Assembly (NCBI RefSeq): GCF_900100845.1
Contig: NZ_FNFP01000001.1
Location: 744,001-808,000 of the forward strand
Source: Natronincola ferrireducens
Lineage (GTDB): Bacteria > Bacillota > Clostridia > Peptostreptococcales > Natronincolaceae
Reading direction: 5' to 3'
DNA length: 64,000 bases
This document shows, one piece after another, positions 53,267 through 62,187 of this stretch. The position numbers were made by a program, and so were the translations under genes. Under the pieces are notes generated by a model, which did no database searches, was not told where the DNA came from, and saw only the letters and a program-made list of their open reading frames with translations. The number at the start of each line of letters is the position of its first letter. The first letter of the stretch is position 1.

Positions 53267-54338
53267 ACTAGGCGTATCTGTTTACCCAGACAAAAGCAGT
53301 TTAGAGGATAATAAAAAGTATTTAAGCTTGGCAGCAAAATATGGATTTAGCAGGGTATTTCTAAATTTTTTAACTGTTGAAAATGAAGAGATACTAGAAA
53401 GGTTTAAGGATATAGTTAATTATGCTAGAGAATTAAACATGGAGATAATAGCAGATGTTGCTCCAAAGGTTTTTAAGGATTTAAATATAGATTATAAAGA
53501 TTTAAAAATATTTAGTGATATAGGACTTACAGGGATTAGACTTGATATGGGATTTAGCGGTAATGAGGAAAGTATCATGTCATTTAATTCCTATGGATTG
53601 AAGATAGAATTAAATATTAGTAGTGGAACCAAGTATTTAGACAATGTTATAAGCTACTTACCTAACAAAGAAAATATAATTGGGTGTCACAATTTTTATC
53701 CCCATAGATATACAGGAATATCTAGAGAGCATTTTATGAAAACAACTGAAACATTTAAGAAATATGGCCTTAGAACTGCGGCTTTTGTTTCATCTAATGA
53801 AGCAACTTTTGGTCCCTGGGATATAAATGAAGGCCTGCCTACTATGGAAGAGCATAGGGAATTACCTATTGAAGTTCAAGCTAAAGATTTAATAAATACT
53901 GAATTAATCGATGATATTATTATTTCTAACTGCTTTGCTTCTGAAGAAGAGCTAAGGACTTTAGGATCAATTAATAGAAACATTTTAGAGTTAAATATAG
54001 AGATAGATGAAAACCTTCCAGAAGTGGAAAGAAATATTTTGTTAAAGGAGCTTCATTTTAATAGAGGAGATATTTCTGAATATATGATTAGATCTACTCA
54101 ATCTAGAGTGAAGTATAAAGGCCATGAATTCAAACTACTCAATCCAAAGGATATGGAAAAGGGTGATATTGTAATTGAATCCAGCTTATATGCCCATTAT
54201 GCTGGAGAAGTACATTTGGTTTTAAAACCTATGAAAAATAGCAATAGATCTTCAGTTGTTGGAAAGATTGCTGATGAAGAAATGTTTTTACTTGATTATA
54301 TAAAGCCATGGCAAAAATTTAGGTTTAAGTTGAAATAG
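53259..54338 (+). CDS. MupG-family protein (DUF871), putative 6-phospho-N-acetylmuramidase
   Basis: A 359-residue TIM-barrel protein of the DUF871/MupG group (LGVSVYPDKSSLEDNKKYL; then AKYGFSRVFLNF; IIGCHNFYPHRYTGIS near 145) with a small C-terminal beta domain (YAHYAGEVHLVLKP). MupG of Staphylococcus aureus cleaves MurNAc-6-phosphate-GlcNAc after PTS uptake during cell-wall recycling. Its location in this operon raises the chance that the imported dimer is wall-derived. Start overlaps the IIA gene. The family call is good; the exact substrate is inference. Confidence 0.82.
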   Translation: MVKLGVSVYPDKSSLEDNKKYLSLAAKYGFSRVFLNFLTVENEEILERFKDIVNYARELNMEIIADVAPKVFKDLNIDYKDLKIFSDIGLTGIRLDMGFSGNEESIMSFNSYGLKIELNISSGTKYLDNVISYLPNKENIIGCHNFYPHRYTGISREHFMKTTETFKKYGLRTAAFVSSNEATFGPWDINEGLPTMEEHRELPIEVQAKDLINTELIDDIIISNCFASEEELRTLGSINRNILELNIEIDENLPEVERNILLKELHFNRGDISEYMIRSTQSRVKYKGHEFKLLNPKDMEKGDIVIESSLYAHYAGEVHLVLKPMKNSNRSSVVGKIADEEMFLLDYIKPWQKFRFKLK

Positions 54339-54367
54339 TGAAAAAAATATAATTAGGGGATGATACT

Positions 54368-54631
54368 ATGGTTGAAAAAGAAATAGTATTGCTAAATGAT
54401 ACAGGATTACATGCTAGACCAGCATCTATGATTGTAAAAGAGGCAGGAAAATATACTAGTGATATAAAAATTATTAAAAATGAAAAGGAATACAACCCTA
54501 GAAGTATAATGAGCATATTGAGTATGGGGGCTGTAAAGGGAGACAGCCTTGTAATAAAAGCTATAGGTGAAGATGAAGAAAAAGCAGTGAAGGAGCTAGG
54601 GGATCTTATTGAAAACAACATAATGGATTAG
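54368..54631 (+). CDS. HPr-family phosphocarrier protein
   Basis: An 87-residue HPr with the phosphoacceptor His in LLNDTGLHARPASMIV (residue 16) and a regulatory-type Ser in NPRSIMSILSMG (near 46). It carries phosphate from enzyme I to IIA. That it lies inside this operon instead of with a general ptsHI pair suggests a dedicated phosphorelay. ATG at 54368 follows AGGGGATGAT. The enzyme I gene follows after 12 bases. Confidence 0.93.
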   Translation: MVEKEIVLLNDTGLHARPASMIVKEAGKYTSDIKIIKNEKEYNPRSIMSILSMGAVKGDSLVIKAIGEDEEKAVKELGDLIENNIMD

Positions 54632-54643
54632 GAGGAGATCTTT

Positions 54644-56365
54644 TTGAAAGGCTTAGGAACTTCGGCAGGTATTGGTATAGGCAAGGTTCTAATATATAAA
54701 GACCCTGAGATAAAGATTTCTAAAGAAAGTGTTTTAAACAGTGAACTAGAAGTAGAAAGATTAAATCAATCTATTAATAAAGCAATAATAGACATAGATA
54801 ATATATATGATATAACTTTAGAAAAGCTAGGAGAAAAAGAAGCAGAAATATTTGCTGCCCATAAAATGATATTAGAGGATCCAGAATACATCAACTCTAT
54901 AAAGGAAAAAATATTAGTTGACAATATAAATAGTGAATGGGCAGTTAGTGAAATAACTAATTCATATATTTCTATTTTTAATGAAATGGAAGATGAATAT
55001 CTAAAAGCAAGGGCTGTAGATATAAAGGATGTATCTAATAGACTATTAAGGATATTATTAAATATAGAAACTAAGGATTTGTCTTTAATAGATAAAGAAG
55101 TAATTATTGTAGCTGAAGACTTGACCCCATCCGATACAGCACAAATAAATAAAGACATGGTAGCTGGAATTGTAACAGAAATAGGAGGACGTACGTCCCA
55201 TACATCTATAATGGCTAGAACTATGAATATTCCTGCCGTATGTGGTGTAAAAAATATTACAGATATAGCAAAAGAAGATGACTTAATGATTGTCAATGGT
55301 TCAACAGGAGACATTATTATAAATCCTACTAAAGATGAAGTTATACTATATACAAAAGAGAAGGAAGATTTAGAAAAACTACAACAAAAACTAGACAAGA
55401 TGAAGGGACAAGAATCCATATCCAAGGATGGATACAAAGTAGAGTTAGCGGGAAACATAGGTGCTCTGCAGGATATAGACAAGGTAATAGAAAATGATGG
55501 TGAGGGAGTAGGTCTTTATAGAACAGAGTTTCTATATATGTATAGTGACAAACTGCCTACGGAAGATGAACAATTTGAAGCCTATAAAATAGTTGCAGAA
55601 AAACTAAATGGAAAACCCTTAGTAATTAGAACATTAGATATAGGGGGAGATAAGGAAATTCCATATTTAAATATTCCGAGGGAAATGAATCCTTTTTTAG
55701 GATATAGAGCAGTAAGATTTTGCTTAGATAATAAGGAGATATTCACAACTCAACTAAGAGCTATTTTAAGGGCCAGTGCATATGGAAACATAAAAATAAT
55801 GTTTCCTATGATTTCAAGTATAGAAGAGCTAAGACAGTGCAAATTTATACTTGAAGAAGTTAAAAAGGACTTAAGAAAAGAAAATATCAGGTTTAGTGAA
55901 AATATAGAAATAGGAATCATGGTGGAGATTCCTGCAGTAGCAGTACACTCAAGACAGTTTGCTAAGGAAGTTGATTTTTTCAGTATAGGAACAAATGATT
56001 TAATCCAATATTCTTTGGCAGTTGATAGAGGAAATCAAGAAATATCTAATCTGTATAATCAATTTCATCCAGCAGTACTATCTTTAATAAGAATGACTAT
56101 AGAAAATGGTCATAAGGAAGGTATCTGGGTAGGGATGTGTGGAGAAGTTGCAGGGGATGAAAAGCTTATACCAATACTTTTAGCCATGGGATTAGATGAA
56201 TTTAGTATGAGTGCATCATCTATTTTAAAAGCTAGATATTTAATTAGAAATACTTCTAAAAAAGATGTAGAAGGTATGTTAGATCATATATTAAACTTGC
56301 CTACTGCTAAGGATGTAGAAAGATATATTGATAAAAATATAATGATCCATAATTTAGATAAATGA
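54644..56365 (+). CDS. PTS enzyme I (phosphoenolpyruvate-protein phosphotransferase)
   Basis: The 573-residue enzyme starts the PTS by taking phosphate from phosphoenolpyruvate. It shows the active His in EIGGRTSHTSIMARTMNIPA near residue 186, the PEP-binding region with GIGLYR-like GVGLYRTEFL near 284, GGDKEIPYLN near 330, IGTNDLIQYS near 448 and GMCGEVAGD near 500. Length and domain order match standard EI. TTG start behind TAGGAGGAGAT. It is the last gene of the operon, followed by a hairpin at 56381. It may be a second, dedicated EI or the only one; this cannot be known from the window. Confidence 0.93.
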   Translation: MKGLGTSAGIGIGKVLIYKDPEIKISKESVLNSELEVERLNQSINKAIIDIDNIYDITLEKLGEKEAEIFAAHKMILEDPEYINSIKEKILVDNINSEWAVSEITNSYISIFNEMEDEYLKARAVDIKDVSNRLLRILLNIETKDLSLIDKEVIIVAEDLTPSDTAQINKDMVAGIVTEIGGRTSHTSIMARTMNIPAVCGVKNITDIAKEDDLMIVNGSTGDIIINPTKDEVILYTKEKEDLEKLQQKLDKMKGQESISKDGYKVELAGNIGALQDIDKVIENDGEGVGLYRTEFLYMYSDKLPTEDEQFEAYKIVAEKLNGKPLVIRTLDIGGDKEIPYLNIPREMNPFLGYRAVRFCLDNKEIFTTQLRAILRASAYGNIKIMFPMISSIEELRQCKFILEEVKKDLRKENIRFSENIEIGIMVEIPAVAVHSRQFAKEVDFFSIGTNDLIQYSLAVDRGNQEISNLYNQFHPAVLSLIRMTIENGHKEGIWVGMCGEVAGDEKLIPILLAMGLDEFSMSASSILKARYLIRNTSKKDVEGMLDHILNLPTAKDVERYIDKNIMIHNLDK

Positions 56366-56380
56366 AATTTAAATATGAAA

Positions 56381-56417
56381 CCTCTATGACCCCTACATGT
56401 CAAAGGGGTCATAGAGG
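56381..56417 (+). terminator. Terminator after the PTS operon
   Basis: CCTCTATGACCCC (56381-56393) and GGGGTCATAGAGG (56405-56417) form a perfect 13-bp stem. The tail is GCTTTAAGG, so the T-run is weak, but it is placed right at the operon end. Confidence 0.7.
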
Positions 56418-56526
56418 GCTTTAAGGATAGCAATAGATTAGCCTCTAATATCGAGAATACAATTCTATAATCGGTTTATAATATAATGAAACTATACTTT
56501 TAAATCAATAGGAGGCTAATATAAAA

Positions 56527-57753
56527 ATGAATTTGCAGTCAGGGAAGCTTTATTGGAATAAAACCATAAATAACCCTCCTTTCTATCCACCACTTGAAGG
56601 TGATATTGAATGTGATGTTTTAATAATAGGCGGAGGTACCTCAGGGGCACAATCTGCCTATTATTTATGGGATAAAGGGTTGGATGTAGTTTTAGTAGAT
56701 AAAGAAAAAATAGGTCATGGAAGTACATCCTCAAATACTGCTCTTATACAGTATTCAGGTGATAAAATGTTTTATGAGTTGATTAATAGTTTTGGCGAAG
56801 AAACAGCCGCTACCCATTTAAAGTTATGTTTAACGGCTATAAATGAGATAGAAGAAGCCTGTAGACTTTTAGAGAAAAGTCCTGATTTTGTCCGGCGAGA
56901 TAGTCTTTATTATGCAAGTTATCAAGAGGATACAAGCAAACTACAGAAGGAATATAGGTATTTAAAGAAACATGGGTTTGAAGTTCAGTTGTTATCATCA
57001 AATGAAATTGGACACCTTTATCCCTTTGAAAAACCAGGGGCTATTTATACTAAAAATGATGCTGAAGTAAATCCTTATAAGTTTACTGTGGAACTTATAC
57101 ATAAGGCCTATAAAAAAGGTGTGCGGATATTTGAGGACACCTATATACACGGAAAGAAGGTTGAAAAAGATTATACTTTATTTCATACTAAAAACGGAAG
57201 TACCATCAAAACCCGTTATGTAATTGTTGCTGCAGGCTACGAATGTCAAGAATTTAAGCAGGACAAAAACGTAGTATTTGAAAGCTCCTATGCTATAGTA
57301 ACCAATCAAGTGGAGGATTTATCTGATTGGTACAAACAAACCTTAATTTGGGAAACAGCACGACCATATATTTATATGCGGACTACAGCGGATAATCGTA
57401 TTATTATTGGTGGATTAGATGAAACGACCATAATTCCTGAAAAACGTGATGGTATGTTATTTCATAAAAAGGATTTGTTAATCCAAGAATTTAACAAACT
57501 TTTTCCTAACATTGAAGTTTTCCCTGAGTTTTATTTGTCGGCTATTTATGGTGGCACTCATGATGGTTTGCCCATGATAGGCAGTTATGGAGAATTCCCT
57601 AACTGGTATTTCCTCATGGCCTATGGTGATAATGGTATGGTTTATAGTATGGTGTTGGCTAAAATAATTACTGACCTCATTACTAGGGGATCTAATTCCC
57701 ATTTAGATATATATCTACAAACCCGTCCCTGTCTAAATAGTAAAAAAGAATAA
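56527..57753 (+). CDS. FAD-dependent oxidoreductase (DAO family)
   Basis: The 408-residue protein has an N-terminal FAD-binding Rossmann fold (VLIIGGGTSGAQSAYYL near residue 37, then VVLVDKEKIGHGSTSSNTA) and a C-terminal piece PMIGSYGEFPNWYFLMAYGDNG, typical of glycine/D-amino-acid-oxidase-like enzymes and gamma-glutamylputrescine oxidases. It is probably soluble, oxidising an amine or amino acid. Substrate is unknown and no pathway gene lies beside it. The start at 56527 follows AGGAGGCTAAT. A bidirectional terminator follows. Confidence 0.87.
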   Translation: MNLQSGKLYWNKTINNPPFYPPLEGDIECDVLIIGGGTSGAQSAYYLWDKGLDVVLVDKEKIGHGSTSSNTALIQYSGDKMFYELINSFGEETAATHLKLCLTAINEIEEACRLLEKSPDFVRRDSLYYASYQEDTSKLQKEYRYLKKHGFEVQLLSSNEIGHLYPFEKPGAIYTKNDAEVNPYKFTVELIHKAYKKGVRIFEDTYIHGKKVEKDYTLFHTKNGSTIKTRYVIVAAGYECQEFKQDKNVVFESSYAIVTNQVEDLSDWYKQTLIWETARPYIYMRTTADNRIIIGGLDETTIIPEKRDGMLFHKKDLLIQEFNKLFPNIEVFPEFYLSAIYGGTHDGLPMIGSYGEFPNWYFLMAYGDNGMVYSMVLAKIITDLITRGSNSHLDIYLQTRPCLNSKKE

Positions 57754-57764
57754 CATATCGATTA

Positions 57765-57793
57765 AAAAAACACTCCAAAAGGGAGTGTTTTTT
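57765..57793. terminator. Bidirectional terminator
   Basis: AAAACACTCC and GGGAGTGTTTT (57767-57791) form the stem, with A-run before and T-run after. It serves the convergent genes at 56527 (+) and 57815 (-). Confidence 0.88.
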
Positions 57794-57814
57794 ATTGATA
57801 GAGAAGTAGAATAA

Positions 57815-58186
57815 TTATTCCTCATCTCCCTTTACTAACTCGATGGTAACTTGATTTGGTAGGCACATAATCCATGGACCCAAAGGACGTGTGTGTATAT
57901 TTTCCAATGTCACTTCCCCCTGATGGAGACAATCTTCATTTTCACAATTTGATGCATGCATTACAGCTCCGTTGCTGGTTACTTTAACCTCATTGTACTT
58001 TCCATTACGGTCAATGGTCACAATTTGAGGATTACTTAAGCTGATCCTCTGATATTCTTCGGTTCCAACATATATGATGACATATGATTCATCTTCAATA
58101 TTATTACTCATGATACGAGTAAAGGTGAATACCGCAAATGAAATCAGCAGGATAAGGAAAATAAGTTGTAAATCTCGTCTGTTCAT
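57815..58186 (-). CDS. NusG domain II-type membrane-anchored protein
   Basis: A 123-residue protein with one N-terminal membrane segment (DLQLIFLILLISFAVFTF) and an outer beta domain of the NusG_II type: IVTIDRNGKYNEVKV, NSNGAVM-like VTSNGAVMHASNCENEDCLHQG, and GPWIMCLPNQVTIELV. The paired Cys (SNCENEDC) may bind metal or form a disulfide. Members are often linked to RnfG or thiamin-lipoprotein genes in Clostridia, but function is unknown. It is read alone from its own promoter region. Confidence 0.82.
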   Translation of the reverse strand: MNRRDLQLIFLILLISFAVFTFTRIMSNNIEDESYVIIYVGTEEYQRISLSNPQIVTIDRNGKYNEVKVTSNGAVMHASNCENEDCLHQGEVTLENIHTRPLGPWIMCLPNQVTIELVKGDEE

Positions 58187-58771
58187 TTAATCACACCTGC
58201 TTATAATATTTTTAAAAAATGATTGAATAAATTGGTATGCTATACAATAAAAACTAATTTATTGTTATGCAACACAACAAGTTCCAGTATATTGTACCAT
58301 CTTAATTTTTAACTAGCAATAAATAAAACAATAAGTTTTTAAGTTAACTATATTGGCGGTGCAAATACCTATTAATCTTTAAAAGTAGTTTAAGGTTGTT
58401 TGAGCAATATATTTTTGTTGACTTTACGTAATCATAAATTTATTTTTCCACTGTTTTAACAAAATAAATTCACTATGAAGGAAATAAAAATAAATTAAAT
58501 ATGTTGGATATTGGATATTTACCCATAAATTTCATTATAAATTTCTTGGAACATAACTACATAACCTTCGTCTAATTAAATGAAAACACAAAATTGCTAA
58601 GGAGGTATTTGATTAGATGAAGTTTTTAAACAACAACGTAATTTGCATCTTATTCACAAAAACATAATCTTAATTTCAACATTTTAACTAGAATAGGATT
58701 CTTAGCCAACTGAGAATTGTTTAAAAACCTCAGTCATCTAAGGAATATACAAAATAGGAGGAATTATAAAA
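58187..58771. other. Intergenic region before the lipoprotein gene
   Basis: The 585 bases are AT-rich with no supported ORF. A ribosome-site-like AAGGAGGT at 58601 leads into a stop. TTGCAT and TAATCT (about 58640-58672) could be the promoter of the 58772 operon. An ACTGAG / CTCAGT dyad lies near 58709-58736. Confidence 0.4.
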
Positions 58772-59311
58772 ATGAAAAAAATAAAATTAATGATTAGCTT
58801 GACAATAGTTTTAGCAATGACATTTATGTTTGTAGGGTGTTCATCAGAAAGCGCAGTGAACTTAGGAGATGATTTTTTAGAGAAGGCCCATGAAGCTGTT
58901 AAGGAAGCCTATGGGGAAGATTACATTCCATCAATGGCTATTCAAGAAGATTTTTTAGCAGATATTTATGGTGTTCCAATGGATTCAGTAAAAGAATACA
59001 TTGCAGAAGGACCCATGATGAGTACACATGTAGACACATTTATTGGATTAAAAGTAGAAGCAGATTCTGTTAATAAAGTAGCAGATGCTTTAAGAGCATA
59101 TCATACTGATTTAGTTGAAAACAGCATGCAATATCCTATGAATCTAGCAAAGGTTCAATCTGCAGAAATTTTAGTGATTGAAGACCATGTATTCTTTTTA
59201 ATGCTTGGTGGATTTAATGATAATGTTGAACAAACAGAAGAAGAGGCACTAGAATTTGCTAAAGAGCAGGTACAAATTGCAGTGGAAGCTATAGAAGGCT
59301 TAGTGAAATAA
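58772..59311 (+). CDS. DUF4358 lipoprotein
   Basis: A 179-residue secreted lipoprotein: signal peptide KKIKLMISLTIVLAMTFMF with lipobox VGC (Cys23). The mature part (FGV-like IYGVPMDSVKEYIAEGPMMS, then VDTFIGLKVEADSVNKVADAL) matches DUF4358, found beside MBOAT and DHHW genes in Clostridia. It is followed after one base by the MBOAT gene. Role is unknown, probably an accessory to surface acylation. ATG at 58772 follows TAGGAGGAATT. Confidence 0.87.
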   Translation: MKKIKLMISLTIVLAMTFMFVGCSSESAVNLGDDFLEKAHEAVKEAYGEDYIPSMAIQEDFLADIYGVPMDSVKEYIAEGPMMSTHVDTFIGLKVEADSVNKVADALRAYHTDLVENSMQYPMNLAKVQSAEILVIEDHVFFLMLGGFNDNVEQTEEEALEFAKEQVQIAVEAIEGLVK

Positions 59312-59312
59312 A

Positions 59313-60686
59313 ATGGTATTTAGCAGCTTATTGTTTTTATTTCGATTTTTACCTATTGCCTTAGGTATCTATTATGTAACACCCCATTTTTTTAAAAATG
59401 GGGTATTGCTTATTATTAGTCTTCTTTTTTATGCCTGGGGTGAGCCAAGGTATGTTTTAATTATGCTTATTTCCATTGTAGTTGACTATATAGCCTCCAA
59501 TGGCATTGAAGGGACTCAACAGCTTTGGGCAAAGCGACTGTTTTTAACTTTTTCTGTATTAATGAATATGGGCTTTCTTATGACCTTTAAATATATGGAC
59601 TTTTTTATTGGGAATTTAAACAGAGTACCACATATAGAACTAATGCCTCTGGGATTAACACTTCCCTTGGGGATTAGTTTCTACACTTTTCAAACCATGT
59701 CCTATACGTTAGATGTGTACAAAGGAAAAATAAAAGCTGAAAAAAATATTATTGATTTTGGGGCATATGTATGTCTGTTTCCCCAGCTTATTGCAGGGCC
59801 AATTGTAAAATATGTAGACATACAAAAAGAACTGAAGGATCGAAAGATAAAGCTACACCAAGTTAGTGAAGGTATTCGCTACTTTGTGATGGGTCTTGCT
59901 AGCAAAGTAGTTATTGCCAATGCCATGGGTATGCTGTGGGAGGACGTACAGGCAATAGGAGTAATGAATGTGTCTATGGCTATGGCTTGGTTGGGGGTTA
60001 TTGGGTATGGATTCCAGATTTATTTTGATTTCAGTGGTTATTCCCTTATGGCCATCGGTCTTGGTAAAATGCTTGGTTTTGAATTCCCTAAAAACTTTGA
60101 TTTCCCTTATATGTCTACAAGTGTTACAGAGTTTTGGAGAAGATGGCATATAACCCTTGGGGATTGGTTCAGAGAATATGTGTATATTCCCCTTGGGGGC
60201 AATCGCAAAGGCTTAAAAAGGCAACGGTTCAATTTATTCATCGTTTGGTTTTTAACTGGATTCTGGCATGGTGCCAGTTGGAATTTTATTTTATGGGGAC
60301 TTTATTTTGCCTTATTTTTAATAATAGAAAAACAATTTTTGTTAAAATGGCTTCATCATCATAAAATTATATCTCATATATATGCCATGACGGTGGTAAT
60401 CTTTGGCTGGGTGATTTTTGCTACACCAAATCTTACTGAGATGTGTCTCTACGTATATAAAATGTTTTCTTTTCATGGGGGACAAGATTATTTGTATGCC
60501 CTTAACACCTATGGAATGACATTTATATTAGCTATTCTATTTTCAACCCCTTGGGTTAAAAAGGTGTATGAAGGATATGCCCATCGATTGGTACCAGTTG
60601 GAACAGCCTTGATGATACTGTTTTTGATTTCAGTGAGTTATTTGGTGGATTCCAGCTTTAATCCATTCCTATATTTTAGGTTTTAG
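59313..60686 (+). CDS. MBOAT-family O-acyltransferase (AlgI/DltB-like)
   Basis: The 457-residue polytopic membrane enzyme moves acyl (usually acetyl) groups across the membrane onto a surface polymer. Visible AlgI-type features: LFYAWGEPRYVLIM near residue 42, PLGISFYTFQTMSYTLDVY near 118, FPQLIAGPIVKY near 157, YFDFSGYSLMAIGLGKMLG near 242, and TEFWRRWHITLGDWFREYVYIPLGG near 275 with FLTGFWHGASWNFI with the active His near 325. It lies between DUF4358 and DHHW genes; the acceptor polymer is not known. Confidence 0.92.
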   Translation: MVFSSLLFLFRFLPIALGIYYVTPHFFKNGVLLIISLLFYAWGEPRYVLIMLISIVVDYIASNGIEGTQQLWAKRLFLTFSVLMNMGFLMTFKYMDFFIGNLNRVPHIELMPLGLTLPLGISFYTFQTMSYTLDVYKGKIKAEKNIIDFGAYVCLFPQLIAGPIVKYVDIQKELKDRKIKLHQVSEGIRYFVMGLASKVVIANAMGMLWEDVQAIGVMNVSMAMAWLGVIGYGFQIYFDFSGYSLMAIGLGKMLGFEFPKNFDFPYMSTSVTEFWRRWHITLGDWFREYVYIPLGGNRKGLKRQRFNLFIVWFLTGFWHGASWNFILWGLYFALFLIIEKQFLLKWLHHHKIISHIYAMTVVIFGWVIFATPNLTEMCLYVYKMFSFHGGQDYLYALNTYGMTFILAILFSTPWVKKVYEGYAHRLVPVGTALMILFLISVSYLVDSSFNPFLYFRF

Positions 60687-60793
60687 ATATTATTCAATTA
60701 GTAAACAGGTTAATATAAAACAGAAAATGGTCAAAGAAGGACATCCATTTACTTTGCATATTATTTCAGGATGTATTAGGAGGTGATTTAGGG

Positions 60794-61900
60794 TTGAAGA
60801 ATTTTACTATTTGGGTTTTTGTTATGCTTATGGGGGTTTTAATAACAGCTGATTTATCGATACCTAACAGGGTATTTTCAGAGTTTGAAAATCGCTATTT
60901 ATCCCAGAAACCAGATTTCCGTTGGGATGATCTGATTAGTGGGAGATACACACAAAACTATGAAAATTATGTGGCTGATCAGTTTGTTTTTAGAAATAAG
61001 TGGATGGAGTTAAAGGTTTTCTTAGAGAAAGCACTGTTAAAAAAAGAAAACAACAATATTGTTTTTGGAAAAGATGGATATTTATTTAACAAATATATAA
61101 CCTTGCCAGACGAATTTTTTACCAATGTTGAACTATTGAATAAGTTTATTGAAACCTATGAAAAAGAAAATGTTTATGTTGCTATCCCACCTAACAGCTA
61201 TGCTGTTTTAGAAAAATTAGCACCAATAGGTCTATATAATGTGGATCAGGCTAAATGGCTTCAATGGTTGGAGGAGGAATTAAATTTGCCAAAGGGGAAA
61301 GTGGTGAATTTATATGAAGCACTTAAAAAACATGATGACGAATACATTTATTATAGATTAGATCATCACTGGACCACCTTAGGAGCTTATTATGCTTATG
61401 AGGCTTATGCTAAACAAGTAGGATTTTCACCGATGCCACTGGAGGAATTCAATCCTGAAGTTATTGAGGACTTTTATGGTACTTTTTACTCTGCTGCCAA
61501 GAGAAAGGAGGGACATGCCGATTTGATTTTTTATGACCCAAATTTAGATGCTGATTTTTATTTAGATGGGGTACTACAACCCTCTATCTATGATTTAACA
61601 TTTACAAAGGGACGTGATAAGTACGGTATGTTTCTTCACAACAATCCTGGTAGAGCTTCTATTAAGACTAACTTAAACTCGGAAATAAGAGAAAAAAAAC
61701 TTTTGGTGTTTAAGGATTCCTATGCCAACAGTATGATTCCTTTCTTGACAAAACATTATTCTCAGATAGAAATAGTTGACCTTCGATATTATAATGGCAG
61801 TGTAGGAGCTTTAATGGAGGAAGGTTGGGATGATGTCCTATTTTTGTTTAATTTCATTTCATTTTCTAATGATCCCAATTTAGTTAAATTGAACTATTAG
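60794..61900 (+). CDS. DHHW-family protein (AlgX/AlgJ-like acetyltransferase partner)
   Basis: A 368-residue protein with an N-terminal membrane anchor (IWVFVMLMGVLITADLSI) and a large outer domain. The DHHW motif is in YYRLDHHWTTLGAYYAYEA near residue 195, with FSEFENRYLSQKPDF near the start and KDSYANSMIPFL near 310. It resembles the SGNH-like AlgJ/AlgX proteins that finish O-acetylation with MBOAT proteins. TTG start at 60794 behind AGGAGGTGA. The gene ends the three-gene cluster. Confidence 0.88.
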   Translation: MKNFTIWVFVMLMGVLITADLSIPNRVFSEFENRYLSQKPDFRWDDLISGRYTQNYENYVADQFVFRNKWMELKVFLEKALLKKENNNIVFGKDGYLFNKYITLPDEFFTNVELLNKFIETYEKENVYVAIPPNSYAVLEKLAPIGLYNVDQAKWLQWLEEELNLPKGKVVNLYEALKKHDDEYIYYRLDHHWTTLGAYYAYEAYAKQVGFSPMPLEEFNPEVIEDFYGTFYSAAKRKEGHADLIFYDPNLDADFYLDGVLQPSIYDLTFTKGRDKYGMFLHNNPGRASIKTNLNSEIREKKLLVFKDSYANSMIPFLTKHYSQIEIVDLRYYNGSVGALMEEGWDDVLFLFNFISFSNDPNLVKLNY

Positions 61901-61930
61901 GATTAAATAGTGCTAGGTAAATCCTATTCT

Positions 61931-61949
61931 TGCTGGATTTTATCCAGCA
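61931..61949 (+). terminator. Hairpin after the DHHW gene
   Basis: TGCTGGAT (61931-61938) pairs with ATCCAGCA (61942-61949). CTATTTCACTT follows; it is a weak terminator candidate. Confidence 0.55.
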
Positions 61950-62014
61950 CTATTTCACTTTCCTTAAATGTAAATTTAGCCAATAGTTGGGGCATATAAT
62001 TTAAATTAGATCCC

Positions 62015-62079
62015 ATAATACCTTCTTTATCCCTACAATAAACTGTAAGGGTTTATTGTAGGGATAAAGAAAGTATTAT
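62015..62079. repeat. 29-bp inverted repeat with a 7-base loop
   Basis: Arms 62015-62043 and 62051-62079 are complementary with a single mismatch (core TTTATCCCTACAATAAAC). There is no T-run and no adjacent coding, so this long hairpin is not a usual terminator. It lies about 110 bases before the MerR gene. Confidence 0.7.
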
Positions 62080-62187
62080 AAATAAAAATGTTATTTGTTT
62101 CAAGTATCATAAATAGATAAAATACTATATTATATATGCAGTGTTGATAGGATAGTATAATAAATACATAGTAAAAGAGGTGAGTAG

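Noticed and set aside
54766-55482. Reverse-strand ORF of 238 residues
   Set aside because: It lies wholly inside the enzyme I gene; the composition is that of an antisense frame.
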